This document shows positions 24,050 to 32,461 of a DNA stretch of 41,685 bases, piece after piece. Position numbers and translations under genes: made by a program. Every line of letters begins with the position of its first letter. Positions within the stretch are counted from its first letter, which is position 1. Origin of the DNA: a bacterium (lineage in GTDB: Bacteria; Bacillota; Bacilli; Lactobacillales; Streptococcaceae); assembly GCA_905221065.1 (NCBI GenBank), contig CAJNBS010000016.1:1-41685 (forward strand). Direction: 5' to 3'. The notes beneath the pieces were generated by a model. The model searched no databases. It saw only the letters and a program-made list of their open reading frames with translations, and had not been told where the DNA came from.

Positions 24050-26668
24050 ATGAAACAACTATCTAGTGCACAAGTACGCCAAATGTGGCTTGACTTCTGG
24101 GCGACCAAAGGTCACTCTGTAGAACCATCAGTGAGTTTGGTTCCTGTAAATGACCCAACTCTTTTGTGGATTAACTCTGGGGTAGCAACCCTTAAGAAAT
24201 ACTTTGATGGGACCATTATCCCTGAAAATCCACGTATTACCAATGCCCAAAAAGCCATCCGTACCAACGACATTGAAAACGTAGGGAAGACTGCGCGTCA
24301 CCACACTATGTTTGAAATGTTGGGGAACTTCTCTATCGGTGATTACTTCCGTGACGAAGCCATCACTTGGGCTTATGAGCTTTTGACAAGCCCTGAGTGG
24401 TTTGATTTCCCAGCTGAAAAACTTTACATGACCTACTATCCAGATGATAAAGATTCTTATAACCGCTGGATTGAAGTAGGAGTGGATCCAAGTCATTTGA
24501 TTCCAATCGAAGACAACTTCTGGGAAATCGGTGCCGGACCTTCTGGACCAGATACAGAGATTTTCTTTGACCGTGGAGAAGCATTTGACCCAGAAAATAT
24601 CGGTATTCGACTGCTTGCAGAAGATATTGAAAACGACCGTTATATTGAAATCTGGAACATCGTTTTGTCACAATTTAACGCAGACCCTGCTGTTCCTCGT
24701 AGCGAATACAAGGAATTGCCACATAAGAACATTGATACGGGCGCTGGTTTGGAGCGTTTGGTGGCCGTTATCCAAGGGGCTAAGACCAACTTTGAAACGG
24801 ACCTCTTCATGCCGATTATCCGTGAAGTCGAGAAATTGTCTGGTAAGGTTTATGACCAAGATGGCGACAACATGAGCTTCAAGGTCATCGCTGACCACAT
24901 CCGTTCACTTTCATTTGCCATCGGTGATGGTGCCCTTCCAGGAAATGAAGGTCGTGGTTATGTCCTTCGTCGTCTCCTTCGTCGTGCGTCTATGCATGGT
25001 CAAAAATTGGGTATCAACGAGCCTTTCCTTTATAAACTCGTTCCAACTGTTGGAAAAATCATGGAAAGCTACTACCCAGAAGTGCTTGAAAAACGTGACT
25101 TTATTGAAAAAATCGTTAAGAGCGAGGAAGAGTCATTTGCTCGTACCCTACACTCAGGTCAACACTTTGCCCAAGGTATCGTAGCAGACTTGAAAGAAAA
25201 AGGTCAATCTGTCATCGCTGGTTCAGATGTATTCAAACTCTATGATACTTATGGATTCCCAGTTGAATTGACTGAAGAAATTGCTGAAGAAGCTGGTATG
25301 ACTGTCGACCGTGAAGGTTTTGAAGCAGCCATGAAAGAACAGCAAGAACGTGCGCGTGCGTCAGCTGTCAAGGGTGGCTCAATGGGTATGCAAAATGAAA
25401 CCCTTCAAAACATCACTGTAGAAAGTGTCTTCAACTACAATGCTAGCCAATTGTCTTCTAAATTGGTGGCTATCGTGGCTGACAATGCAGAAGTAGAAGC
25501 TGTGTCAGAAGGAACTGCCTCTCTTATCTTTGCGGAAACGCCATTCTACGCTGAAATGGGTGGACAGGTCGCTGACCACGGACAAATCTTGGATGAGTCA
25601 GGTAAGGTTGTGGCTACTGTGACAAATGTTCAAAAAGCACCAAACGGACAAGCTCTTCATACAGTTGACGTCCTTGCACCGCTTGCCTTGAACCAAGACT
25701 ATACCTTGGCAATCGATACTAATCGTCGTCACCGTGTCATGAAAAACCACACTGCGACTCACTTGCTTCACGCTGCCCTTCACAATATCCTTGGAAATCA
25801 CGCAACACAAGCAGGATCTCTTAACGAAGTTGAATTCCTTCGCTTTGACTTTACCCATTTCCAAGCAGTAACTGCAGAAGAATTGCGTGCGATTGAACAG
25901 CAAGTCAACGAAAAAATCTGGGAAGCTCTTGAAGTGAAAACAGTTGAAACGGATATTGACACTGCTAAGGAAATGGGAGCTATGGCTCTCTTTGGTGAGA
26001 AATACGGCAAGGAAGTCCGTGTTGTTACTATCGGTGACTACTCTATCGAGCTTTGTGGTGGTACCCACGTTGGTAATACTTCTGAGATTGGACTCTTCAA
26101 GATTGTCAAAGAAGAAGGGATTGGTTCAGGAACTCGCCGTATCTTGGCAGTGACTGGTAAGGAAGCCTTTGAAGCCTACCGTGAACAAGAAGACGCTCTT
26201 AAAGCTGTCGCAGCAACCTTGAAAGCACCTCAACTTAAAGAAGTCCCTCACAAGGTAGAAGGACTTCAAGAACAACTTCGTCAACTTCAAAAAGAAAATG
26301 CTGAGTTGAAAGAAAAAGCCGCAGCTGCAGCTGCAGGCGACATCTTCAAGGATGTTAAGGAAGTCAATGGTCACCGTTACATTGCTAGCCAAGTGTCTGT
26401 ATCAGATGCCGGTGCCCTTCGTACTTTTGCGGATAACTGGAAACAAAAAGACTACTCTGACTTGCTTGTCCTAGTTGCCGCTATCGGAGACAAAGTCAAT
26501 GTCCTTGTAGCAAGCAAGACAAAAGACCTTCATGCAGGAAACCTTGTCAAAGAATTAGCACCAATCGTCGATGGACGTGGTGGTGGTAAACCAGACATGG
26601 CCATGGCAGGAGGAAGCAATCAAGCTAAAATCCAAGAATTGTTGGATGCGGTAGCAGGTAAATTGTAA
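24050..26668 (+). CDS. alaS: Alanyl-tRNA synthetase
   Basis: An 872-aa class II synthetase charging tRNA-Ala. The catalytic domain starts with [20 protein letters not shown], has motif 2 around [32 protein letters not shown] and motif 3 [20 protein letters not shown]. The editing domain carries the zinc motif HTATHLLH (His pair) and CGGTHV. A coiled-coil leads to the C-terminal DHHA1 domain with [14 protein letters not shown]. All domains are complete and the length matches the family. It is controlled by the alanine T-box upstream and cotranscribed with the LURP-one gene; AAGGAGAC is its ribosome site. Confidence 0.97.
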   Translation: MKQLSSAQVRQMWLDFWATKGHSVEPSVSLVPVNDPTLLWINSGVATLKKYFDGTIIPENPRITNAQKAIRTNDIENVGKTARHHTMFEMLGNFSIGDYFRDEAITWAYELLTSPEWFDFPAEKLYMTYYPDDKDSYNRWIEVGVDPSHLIPIEDNFWEIGAGPSGPDTEIFFDRGEAFDPENIGIRLLAEDIENDRYIEIWNIVLSQFNADPAVPRSEYKELPHKNIDTGAGLERLVAVIQGAKTNFETDLFMPIIREVEKLSGKVYDQDGDNMSFKVIADHIRSLSFAIGDGALPGNEGRGYVLRRLLRRASMHGQKLGINEPFLYKLVPTVGKIMESYYPEVLEKRDFIEKIVKSEEESFARTLHSGQHFAQGIVADLKEKGQSVIAGSDVFKLYDTYGFPVELTEEIAEEAGMTVDREGFEAAMKEQQERARASAVKGGSMGMQNETLQNITVESVFNYNASQLSSKLVAIVADNAEVEAVSEGTASLIFAETPFYAEMGGQVADHGQILDESGKVVATVTNVQKAPNGQALHTVDVLAPLALNQDYTLAIDTNRRHRVMKNHTATHLLHAALHNILGNHATQAGSLNEVEFLRFDFTHFQAVTAEELRAIEQQVNEKIWEALEVKTVETDIDTAKEMGAMALFGEKYGKEVRVVTIGDYSIELCGGTHVGNTSEIGLFKIVKEEGIGSGTRRILAVTGKEAFEAYREQEDALKAVAATLKAPQLKEVPHKVEGLQEQLRQLQKENAELKEKAAAAAAGDIFKDVKEVNGHRYIASQVSVSDAGALRTFADNWKQKDYSDLLVLVAAIGDKVNVLVASKTKDLHAGNLVKELAPIVDGRGGGKPDMAMAGGSNQAKIQELLDAVAGKL

Positions 26669-26674
26669 GAAAAC

Positions 26675-26704
26675 AAAGATCTATCCATTTGGGTAGGTCT
26701 TTTT
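26675..26704 (+). terminator. Terminator of alaS
   Basis: Stem AAAGATCTATCC (26675-26686) pairs with GGGTAGGTCTTT (26691-26702, with G-U pairs) around ATTT; a T-run follows. Confidence 0.88.
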
Positions 26705-26710
26705 CATACC

Positions 26711-26735
26711 AAAAAAGCCAAATCCGCTTGGATCT
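26711..26735 (-). terminator. Terminator of the amylase gene (minus strand)
   Basis: On the minus strand AGATCC (26730-26735) pairs with GGATTT (26720-26725) around AAGC, then GGC and six T (26711-26716). A short stem, so moderate confidence. Confidence 0.6.
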
Positions 26736-26755
26736 GACTTGATTATCATTAGCTA

Positions 26756-28210
26756 TTAGATTGTATTGGCTGCCCAGACACTTACAGATCTTTCTGAGAC
26801 TGGGAATTGTCCATAACCTTCTTCATCAATTGTAACTTGACCTTGGTGGTTGCCAAGTAAGTCTACAAAGGTTTGGTTAGCCCATTCTTGTCCGACAAAC
26901 ATTGATCTGCTGTTTTCTTGGTCATTTGAGATCAAGACTGCGATTGGGGATTGATTTTCAGCACCTGAACGTACCCAACCGATACAGTTTGCGTCATCAA
27001 AGTAGTCTGTTTGCTCTCCATAGGCCAAATCTTTTCGGATGGCTAGGAGGCGGTCAAGGACTTCTTTGAAATCTTGTTGAGCATACTGCCCTGAAATACC
27101 ATAGTAGTCTCCGTAAAAGACACATGGCAGTCCATTTTGGCGTAATAGAATGAGGGTATAGGCTGCTGGTTTGAACCATTCTTCAACAGTCGACTCAAGG
27201 GCTTGTCCTCGTTGGGTATCATGGTTGTCGACAAAGGTTACAGCCTTGTCGGGCTTGAGTTCAACCAAGCTATCTATGAAAATGCCACGAAGGTCATAGT
27301 TAGAACCAGCTCGGCTAGCATCAAAGAGATTCTGGTGGAGACGAACATCGACAAGGTCAAAGCGTTCTTCTGTTTTTTCAAGATAATCTAGATTGGCTTC
27401 CTTGTCTGGGTTCCAAAATTCACCAAAAACGTAGAAATCGTCACCGTATTTTTCCTTCATATCGCGGATAAAATTGCGCATAAAGAAAGAGTCAATGTGT
27501 TTGACGGCATCCAAGCGAAAACCAGCAATACCAGTCGTTTCCATGAACCAGTCAGCCCAGTCATAGATGTTTTTGATAACTTCAGGATGCTTAAAGTCTA
27601 GGTCGGCATACATGAGGTAGTCGTAGTTACCGTTTTCGTTATCGACCAATTCCTCGTTAGCCCAGCCCTTGTTGTCTCCTTGAATCAGATAAATCCCAGA
27701 CTTACGGCGTTTGGCATCATAGTCAGTACCTGTGAAGTGGTACCAGTGCCAGTGGAAGTCATTGTAGGTATCTTGGCGACCATCGAAGGTAAAGCTAGTC
27801 CATCCATTGATGGTGAAGGGTTCTCCAAGTTCCACTGTACGGTCTACAGGGTCCACTTCGATAACCTGAAAGGCTTCCATGTGATCGGCTGCAGCCTTGT
27901 GGTTGAGAACTACATCGGCCATAGGTTGAATTTCCTGAGCTTTTAGGGTTTGAATGGCTTGAAGATAGTCTTCTTTGAAACCATACTTGGTGCGGACAGT
28001 CCCTTTCTGGTTGAACTCACCAAGGTCAAATAGGTCATAGACCCCATAGCCCACATCTTTTTCGTTGGTAGCCTTGAAAGCAGGTGGCATCCATACGTGG
28101 CTAATCCCCAGATCAGCTAGGTGTTGAGCATCTTCAGCCAGACGCGTCCAATGTTGACCGTCGTGGGGCAGATACCATTCAAAGTATTGCATGAGTGTTT
28201 GATTTTGCAT
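26756..28210 (-). CDS. Cytoplasmic alpha-amylase (GH13)
   Basis: A 484-aa glycoside hydrolase family 13 enzyme without signal peptide, so intracellular. The barrel motifs are in order: DVVLNHK (region I), GFRLDAVKHI with the nucleophile Asp (region II), FGEFW with the acid/base Glu (region III) and FVDNHDTQ with the third Asp (region IV). It starts MQNQTLMQYFEWYLPHDGQHW, typical of the bacterial AmyS/cytoplasmic amylase group. It would cut maltodextrins or glycogen inside the cell. The gene is alone on the minus strand, convergent with alaS, and has a palindromic maltose/catabolite operator over its promoter, which fits carbohydrate control. Confidence 0.94.
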   Translation of the reverse strand: MQNQTLMQYFEWYLPHDGQHWTRLAEDAQHLADLGISHVWMPPAFKATNEKDVGYGVYDLFDLGEFNQKGTVRTKYGFKEDYLQAIQTLKAQEIQPMADVVLNHKAAADHMEAFQVIEVDPVDRTVELGEPFTINGWTSFTFDGRQDTYNDFHWHWYHFTGTDYDAKRRKSGIYLIQGDNKGWANEELVDNENGNYDYLMYADLDFKHPEVIKNIYDWADWFMETTGIAGFRLDAVKHIDSFFMRNFIRDMKEKYGDDFYVFGEFWNPDKEANLDYLEKTEERFDLVDVRLHQNLFDASRAGSNYDLRGIFIDSLVELKPDKAVTFVDNHDTQRGQALESTVEEWFKPAAYTLILLRQNGLPCVFYGDYYGISGQYAQQDFKEVLDRLLAIRKDLAYGEQTDYFDDANCIGWVRSGAENQSPIAVLISNDQENSRSMFVGQEWANQTFVDLLGNHQGQVTIDEEGYGQFPVSERSVSVWAANTI

Positions 28211-28243
28211 TGTTTTTCCTCTTACTTGTCAATCTTGTTCTTT

Positions 28244-28282
28244 ATTCTATCATAAAGTATCTCCTAACGCAAACGTTTGCGT
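28244..28282 (-). promoter_or_regulatory. Amylase promoter overlapped by a palindromic MalR/CcpA-like operator
   Basis: ACGCAAACGTTTGCGT at 28267-28282 is a perfect 16-bp palindrome of the LacI-family type bound by MalR or CcpA. On the minus strand its last six bases (TTGCGT, 28267-28272) serve as -35 and, after a 17-bp spacer, TAGAAT (28244-28249) as -10. A bound repressor would block RNA polymerase directly. Confidence 0.8.
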
Positions 28283-28348
28283 AAAATAGAAGAAAACTAT
28301 TTTAACGATTTAAGATAAAGTGTTGATTTTTTTGTATCAAAGTGCTAG

Positions 28349-28354
28349 TATAAT
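28349..28354 (+). promoter_or_regulatory. -10 box of the ABC transporter operon
   Basis: TATAAT at 28349-28354; the best upstream match, TTGATT (28323-28328), is 20 bp away, a poor spacing. A leader of about 28 nt with TAGGAGTTG precedes the ATG at 28389. Confidence 0.5.
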
Positions 28355-28388
28355 AGTATGTAATATAGATAAAGATAGGAGTTGTCCC

Positions 28389-29138
28389 ATGATTGAATTT
28401 CAAAATGTTAGTAAGTTGTATGGTGATAAAGAGGCCTTGAGCAATCTCAATTTGCAGATTGAAAATGGGGAGATTATGGGCTTGATTGGCCATAATGGGG
28501 CTGGAAAATCGACCACTATAAAATCCTTAGTCAGTATCATTTCGCCCAGCAGTGGTCGTATTCTGGTGGACGGTCAGGATTTATCGGAAAATCGCTTGGC
28601 GATCAAACGAAAGATTGGCTACGTTGCAGACTCGCCTGACTTATTTTTACGCTTAACAGCCAATGAGTTTTGGGAATTAATCGCCTCCTCTTATGATCTG
28701 ACTAGCTCTGACTTGGAGGCTAGTCTAGCTAGGCTATTAAGTGTTTTTGATTTTGCTGAAAACCGCTATCAGGTTATTGAAACCCTTTCTCACGGAATGC
28801 GTCAGAAAGTCTTTGTCATCGGAGCACTCTTGTCTGATCCTGATATTTGGGTCTTGGACGAACCCTTGACTGGTTTGGATCCCCAGGCTGCCTTTGATTT
28901 GAAGCAGATGATGAAGGAACATGCACAAAAAGGGAAGACGGTCTTGTTTTCAACTCATGTCCTAGAGGTAGCCGAGCAAGTCTGTGATCGGATTGCCATT
29001 TTGAAAAAGGGGCATTTGATTTATTGTGGTAGCGTAGAGGACTTGAGAAAAGACTATCCAGACCAGTCTTTGGAAAGTATCTACCTTAGTCTTGCTGGTA
29101 GAAAAGAGGAGGTTTCAGATGCGTCTCAAGGTCATTAA
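28389..29138 (+). CDS. ABC transporter ATP-binding protein (exporter type)
   Basis: A 249-aa ATPase with Walker A GHNGAGKST, signature LSHGMRQK (His in place of the usual Gly, common in the CcmA/EcsA-like group), Walker B IWVLDEPLTGLDP and H-loop FSTHVLEVAEQ. It belongs to the export-type family close to EcsA. ATG 28389 is chosen: AGGAG is 8 nt upstream and the N terminus MIEFQNVSKLYG is the normal start of this fold; an earlier in-frame ATG lies before the promoter -10. The permease gene overlaps its last 20 nt. The substrate is unknown. Confidence 0.88.
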   Translation: MIEFQNVSKLYGDKEALSNLNLQIENGEIMGLIGHNGAGKSTTIKSLVSIISPSSGRILVDGQDLSENRLAIKRKIGYVADSPDLFLRLTANEFWELIASSYDLTSSDLEASLARLLSVFDFAENRYQVIETLSHGMRQKVFVIGALLSDPDIWVLDEPLTGLDPQAAFDLKQMMKEHAQKGKTVLFSTHVLEVAEQVCDRIAILKKGHLIYCGSVEDLRKDYPDQSLESIYLSLAGRKEEVSDASQGH

Positions 29139-30753
29139 AAAATTAGTTGATATCAATATCCTCTATTCATCTCAAGAAGCTAATCTGGCTAACCTACGAA
29201 AGAAGCAAGCTAAAAATCCTGGAAAAAAAGTAAATGTTTCCGCTAGAGTCCTAAGTTCTTACATTTTTTCCAGTCTCTTGATGCTTTTAATGTTTATAAA
29301 TATAGCCTTTCGTTTTCCTTTTGAGGAAATACCAAGTTTTTTTAGTAGCATGGTTGCTATTTTACTGGTGCTTGCCTTTTCAACTTCTTTCACTGCATTT
29401 TACAATGTCTTTTATGAGAGTAAGGACTTGGCATCGTATAGGCCCTATGCCTTTAAAGAATCAGAGATTATAATTGCTAAAGGACTGTCTGTTCTCTTGC
29501 CAGCTCTAGCTGGAATTGTACCAATCCTAGCTTATTTTCTAGTCCTCTATATTAGGCTAGCTCCTTCTCTTTGGCTGGGCTTACCTTTGATGCTGTTGTC
29601 CTTGGCCTTATTATTTGTCTCTGTTACTTTAGTGATGGTAGTGGCAGTACATTTCTTGGCTCAGACTACGGTCTTCAGAAAGTATCAGTCTATTTTTTCG
29701 AATGTGATGATTGGGATAGGGGTTCTCATACCTTTAATATTTGTCCTCTTTCTACAGTCGACTTTTGGAAGTATTGTTGACAAAGTTAGAGACATTCCAT
29801 TTCTCCTTTATCCTCTTCATATCTTTTACAAAATAGCAGTGGAGCCTTTTTCGACAGAAGCCATACTGGGTCTGCTCGCTTGGATAGCTTTAACTGTTTT
29901 CTTGCTTTACCTGACCAAAAAGAAGGTTTTTCCTCATTTTTATGATGTGATCCTGCTTAATAGTGAGGAGAAGGTCAAAAAAGAACGTCGCAGTAAGGAG
30001 AGAATTTCAACTGCTAAAAAAGGATTTTTCCGCATGGTTTTGCGCTACAACCTCTCCCTCTTGGGACAGGGAACTGGCGTGGTTACAGTGCTTTTTACAA
30101 GTGCTTTCCTTCCTTATCTCATGATGATTGGTCTGATTTCCAAAATCCGAGATTCTCAGATAGTTCCAGATATTTATCCTCCATACTGGTTACCCTTGTT
30201 TTTTATAGCTCTCTTTATAGCAGTTGTCAATAACAATATCACCAGCCTGCCTTCAATTGCCTTATCCTTGGAGAGGGAAAATGTTGATTTTCTTAAGAGT
30301 TTACCCTTTGACTTTGCTCGTTATGTGAAAGTGAAATTTTGGATTATATTTGCTGTTCAGTCCTTTTTACCAGTTCTGACTTTACTTGGTCTTTCTCTAT
30401 ATCTAGGCTTGCCCATCCTTTCGATGATTTACCTTCTTGTAGTCTGGACCCTTGCCAGTGTCATACTTTCTTGCCACAATTACTTTAAGGACGTAAAAAA
30501 TCTGTCAACCAATTGGAGTAGTATTACGGACTTGGTGAACCGTTCAAATCGTATAGTAGCAATAGTTTTACTCTTAATTTATTGTTTGGTCTTGTTGATT
30601 TCAGTCATTGTGAGTTCATTCTTGATTCAGTCTCTCTCTGCTCTTATTGCCATCAGCTTGGGAGTAGGAGTTCTTATCCTCCTGCTTGGTCTTGCTATTT
30701 TTGGCTATCATTACTACCTGTCACGCATATTGGTAGAAATAGAAAAAAGATGA
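29119..30753 (+). CDS. ABC transporter permease (about 12 transmembrane segments)
   Basis: A 544-aa membrane protein with many hydrophobic helices, such as SYIFSSLLMLLMFINIAF, AILLVLAFSTSFTAFYNVF and VAIVLLLIYCLVLLISVIVSS, separated near the middle by a basic cytosolic loop (KVKKERRSKERISTAKKG). It is the partner of the preceding ATPase, with which it overlaps by 20 nt. ATG 29119 is chosen for the GAGGAGG at 29106-29112. The family resembles exporter permeases of unknown cargo; no substrate is claimed. Confidence 0.84.
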   Translation: MRLKVIKKLVDINILYSSQEANLANLRKKQAKNPGKKVNVSARVLSSYIFSSLLMLLMFINIAFRFPFEEIPSFFSSMVAILLVLAFSTSFTAFYNVFYESKDLASYRPYAFKESEIIIAKGLSVLLPALAGIVPILAYFLVLYIRLAPSLWLGLPLMLLSLALLFVSVTLVMVVAVHFLAQTTVFRKYQSIFSNVMIGIGVLIPLIFVLFLQSTFGSIVDKVRDIPFLLYPLHIFYKIAVEPFSTEAILGLLAWIALTVFLLYLTKKKVFPHFYDVILLNSEEKVKKERRSKERISTAKKGFFRMVLRYNLSLLGQGTGVVTVLFTSAFLPYLMMIGLISKIRDSQIVPDIYPPYWLPLFFIALFIAVVNNNITSLPSIALSLERENVDFLKSLPFDFARYVKVKFWIIFAVQSFLPVLTLLGLSLYLGLPILSMIYLLVVWTLASVILSCHNYFKDVKNLSTNWSSITDLVNRSNRIVAIVLLLIYCLVLLISVIVSSFLIQSLSALIAISLGVGVLILLLGLAIFGYHYYLSRILVEIEKR

Positions 30754-30827
30754 GATAGATGGTTACTATCTTGATAAATTTTATAAAAAGAAATGAAGCT
30801 GAGCAAAAAACCACTTCTAACCAGCAA

Positions 30828-30867
30828 AAAAACGAGCATCTCCGTAGTTGGATATACTCGTTTTTCT
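30828..30867 (+). terminator. Terminator of the ABC transporter operon
   Basis: AAAAACGAG (30828-30836) pairs with CTCGTTTTT (30857-30865). A and T runs on both sides would allow termination in both directions. Confidence 0.78.
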
Positions 30868-31101
30868 ATGCCATTTTTCTTATCATAAGAACAAAACGAC
30901 TAGAAATTTATAACAATGTATAAATCCTACAGCACCAATTGCTTAAATTTGGGACTAGATTTTATCTATGATGTTTTGAAGATTAATGGAGCTTGAGATG
31001 TTTGCTATTTATGGATAGTGTACAAAGTAAATTGTTACTGACTAGCTCTCTCATGCTTCTGGGGCTGCCTTTCATCTAGTTATTCTTATAAAAATCCGTT
31101 T

Positions 31102-31211
31102 TATACTCAATGAAAAACAAAGAGCAAACTAGGAAGCTAGCCTCAGGTTGCTCAAAGTACCGCGTTGCAAATAAAGCTGATGTGGTTTGAAGAGATTTTC
31201 AAAGAGTATTA
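31102..31211 (+). repeat. BOX element, shortened (boxA + partial boxC, no boxB)
   Basis: 31102-31160 matches boxA (TATACTCAATGAAAAACAAA, then AGAGCAAACTAGGAAGCTAG). 31174-31211 matches the end of boxC (CTGATGTGGTTTGAAGAG, then ATTTTCAAAGAGTATTA). BoxB and the start of boxC are absent. The ends TATACTC and GAGTATTA form the usual terminal inverted repeat. BOX elements are small mobile repeats of pneumococcus and close relatives. The rest of the 30754-31333 gap holds only the terminator and the U32 promoter. Confidence 0.88.
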
Positions 31212-31317
31212 GACTGATTTCCACTTCGGTCAGACAACTGGAAGTTACTTTGAGAAGTTACGGAAATTGTCCCTATTTGTAAAACTCTGATAAGTCTTGG
31301 CTGATTTGCTAGAAATG

Positions 31318-31326
31318 TGGTATAAT
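31318..31326 (+). promoter_or_regulatory. Extended -10 promoter of the U32 gene (leaderless)
   Basis: TGGTATAAT with hexamer at 31321-31326. The ATG is at 31334, so the expected start of transcription is the base before it. Confidence 0.7.
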
Positions 31327-31333
31327 TTTTCTT

Positions 31334-32263
31334 ATGGAAAAGATTATCATTACAGCAACTGCTGAAAGTATTGAACAAGTTGAACAACTGCTCGAAGCTG
31401 GCGTAGACCGTATCTATGTTGGTGAGAAAGATTTTGGCCTTCGTCTGCCAACAACCTTTAGTCATGACCAATTGCGTGAAATCGCTAAGCTGGTTCACGA
31501 TGCTGGTAAGGAATTGATTGTTGCGGTTAATGCACTCATGCACCAAGATATGATGGATCGTATCAAGCCTTTCTTAGACTTTTTGGAAGAAATTAAGACA
31601 GACTACATTACGATTGGGGATGCAGGCGTTTTTTACGTAGTCAATCGCGATGGTTATTCATTTAAGACTATCTACGATGCCTCAACCATGGTGACAAGCA
31701 GTCGTCAGATTAACTTCTGGGGACAAAAGGCTGGCGCATCTGAGGCTGTTTTAGCGCGTGAAATTCCATCAGCTGAACTTTTTAAAATGCCAGAGATTTT
31801 GGAAATTCCTGCTGAAGTTTTGGTTTACGGTGCAAGTGTTATTCATCATTCTAAACGTCCACTCTTGCAAAATTACTATAACTTTACGCATATCGATGAT
31901 GAAAAGACGCGTAAACGTGACCTCTTCTTGGCTGAACCAAGCGACCCAGAGAGCCACTATTCTATTTTTGAAGACAATCATGGAACCCATATCTTTGCCA
32001 ACAATGACCTTGATTTGATGACCAAATTGACAGAATTGGTAGATCATGGTTTTACTCACTGGAAATTAGAAGGTCTTTATACACCTGGTCAGAACTTTGT
32101 TGAGATTGCAAAACTCTTTATCCAAGCGCGTAGCTTGATTCAAGAGGGCAACTTTAGCCATGACCAAGCCTTCTTGCTGGATGAAGAAGTGCGCAAGTTA
32201 CACCCTAAAAACCGTTTCCTTGATACAGGATTTTATGACTACGATCCTGACATGGTTAAATAA
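31334..32263 (+). CDS. U32-family protein (TrhP1/YrrN-like)
   Basis: A 309-aa protein of the peptidase U32 family: IIITATAESIEQVEQLLEAGVDRIYVG at the N terminus, NALMHQDMMDRI, and the diagnostic THWKLEGLYTPGQNFVEIAKLF near the C terminus. Its length and features resemble B. subtilis YrrN (TrhP1), which with YrrO helps hydroxylate wobble uridine in tRNA; proteolysis is doubtful for this family. The usual longer partner gene is not adjacent. The gene is monocistronic, with its own promoter and terminator, and the start codon lies 7 nt after the -10 box. Confidence 0.85.
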   Translation: MEKIIITATAESIEQVEQLLEAGVDRIYVGEKDFGLRLPTTFSHDQLREIAKLVHDAGKELIVAVNALMHQDMMDRIKPFLDFLEEIKTDYITIGDAGVFYVVNRDGYSFKTIYDASTMVTSSRQINFWGQKAGASEAVLAREIPSAELFKMPEILEIPAEVLVYGASVIHHSKRPLLQNYYNFTHIDDEKTRKRDLFLAEPSDPESHYSIFEDNHGTHIFANNDLDLMTKLTELVDHGFTHWKLEGLYTPGQNFVEIAKLFIQARSLIQEGNFSHDQAFLLDEEVRKLHPKNRFLDTGFYDYDPDMVK

Positions 32264-32276
32264 AGTAAATAATTCG

Positions 32277-32317
32277 TTGAGAGAGGGAAGATGCAAACAG
32301 TTCTTCTCTCAATTTTT
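32277..32317 (+). terminator. Terminator of the U32 gene
   Basis: TTGAGAGA (32277-32284) pairs with TCTCTCAA (32305-32312), inner part partly paired (AAGA with TCTT), followed by TTTTT. Confidence 0.75.
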
Positions 32318-32444
32318 CTTATTCTCCAATATTTTCAAAAAATCAGTAGGCTAGAATGCTCTGTTTGCTGGGATTTTTAAGAAAAGTAACCTTCTTGAGT
32401 TTGAAAATTATCCCATGTTTGCAGGTGCCAAATGGCCCTTTTTT

Positions 32445-32453
32445 TGGTATAAT
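32445..32453 (+). promoter_or_regulatory. Extended -10 promoter of dinG (leaderless)
   Basis: TGGTATAAT with hexamer at 32448-32453; the ATG is at 32462, leaving about two bases of leader. Confidence 0.68.
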
Positions 32454-32461
32454 TTTTTATA

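Noticed and set aside
25598..26068. 156-codon minus-strand ORF opposite alaS
   Set aside because: alaS is complete and highly conserved there; the reverse ORF has no family match I recognise.
30793..30888. A 31-codon ORF in the gap after the ABC operon
   Set aside because: It runs through the terminator hairpin and has no ribosome site.
30890..31100. Possible remnant of a membrane protein gene on the minus strand
   Set aside because: A short hydrophobic frame is visible but stop codons break it at once; no family can be supported.
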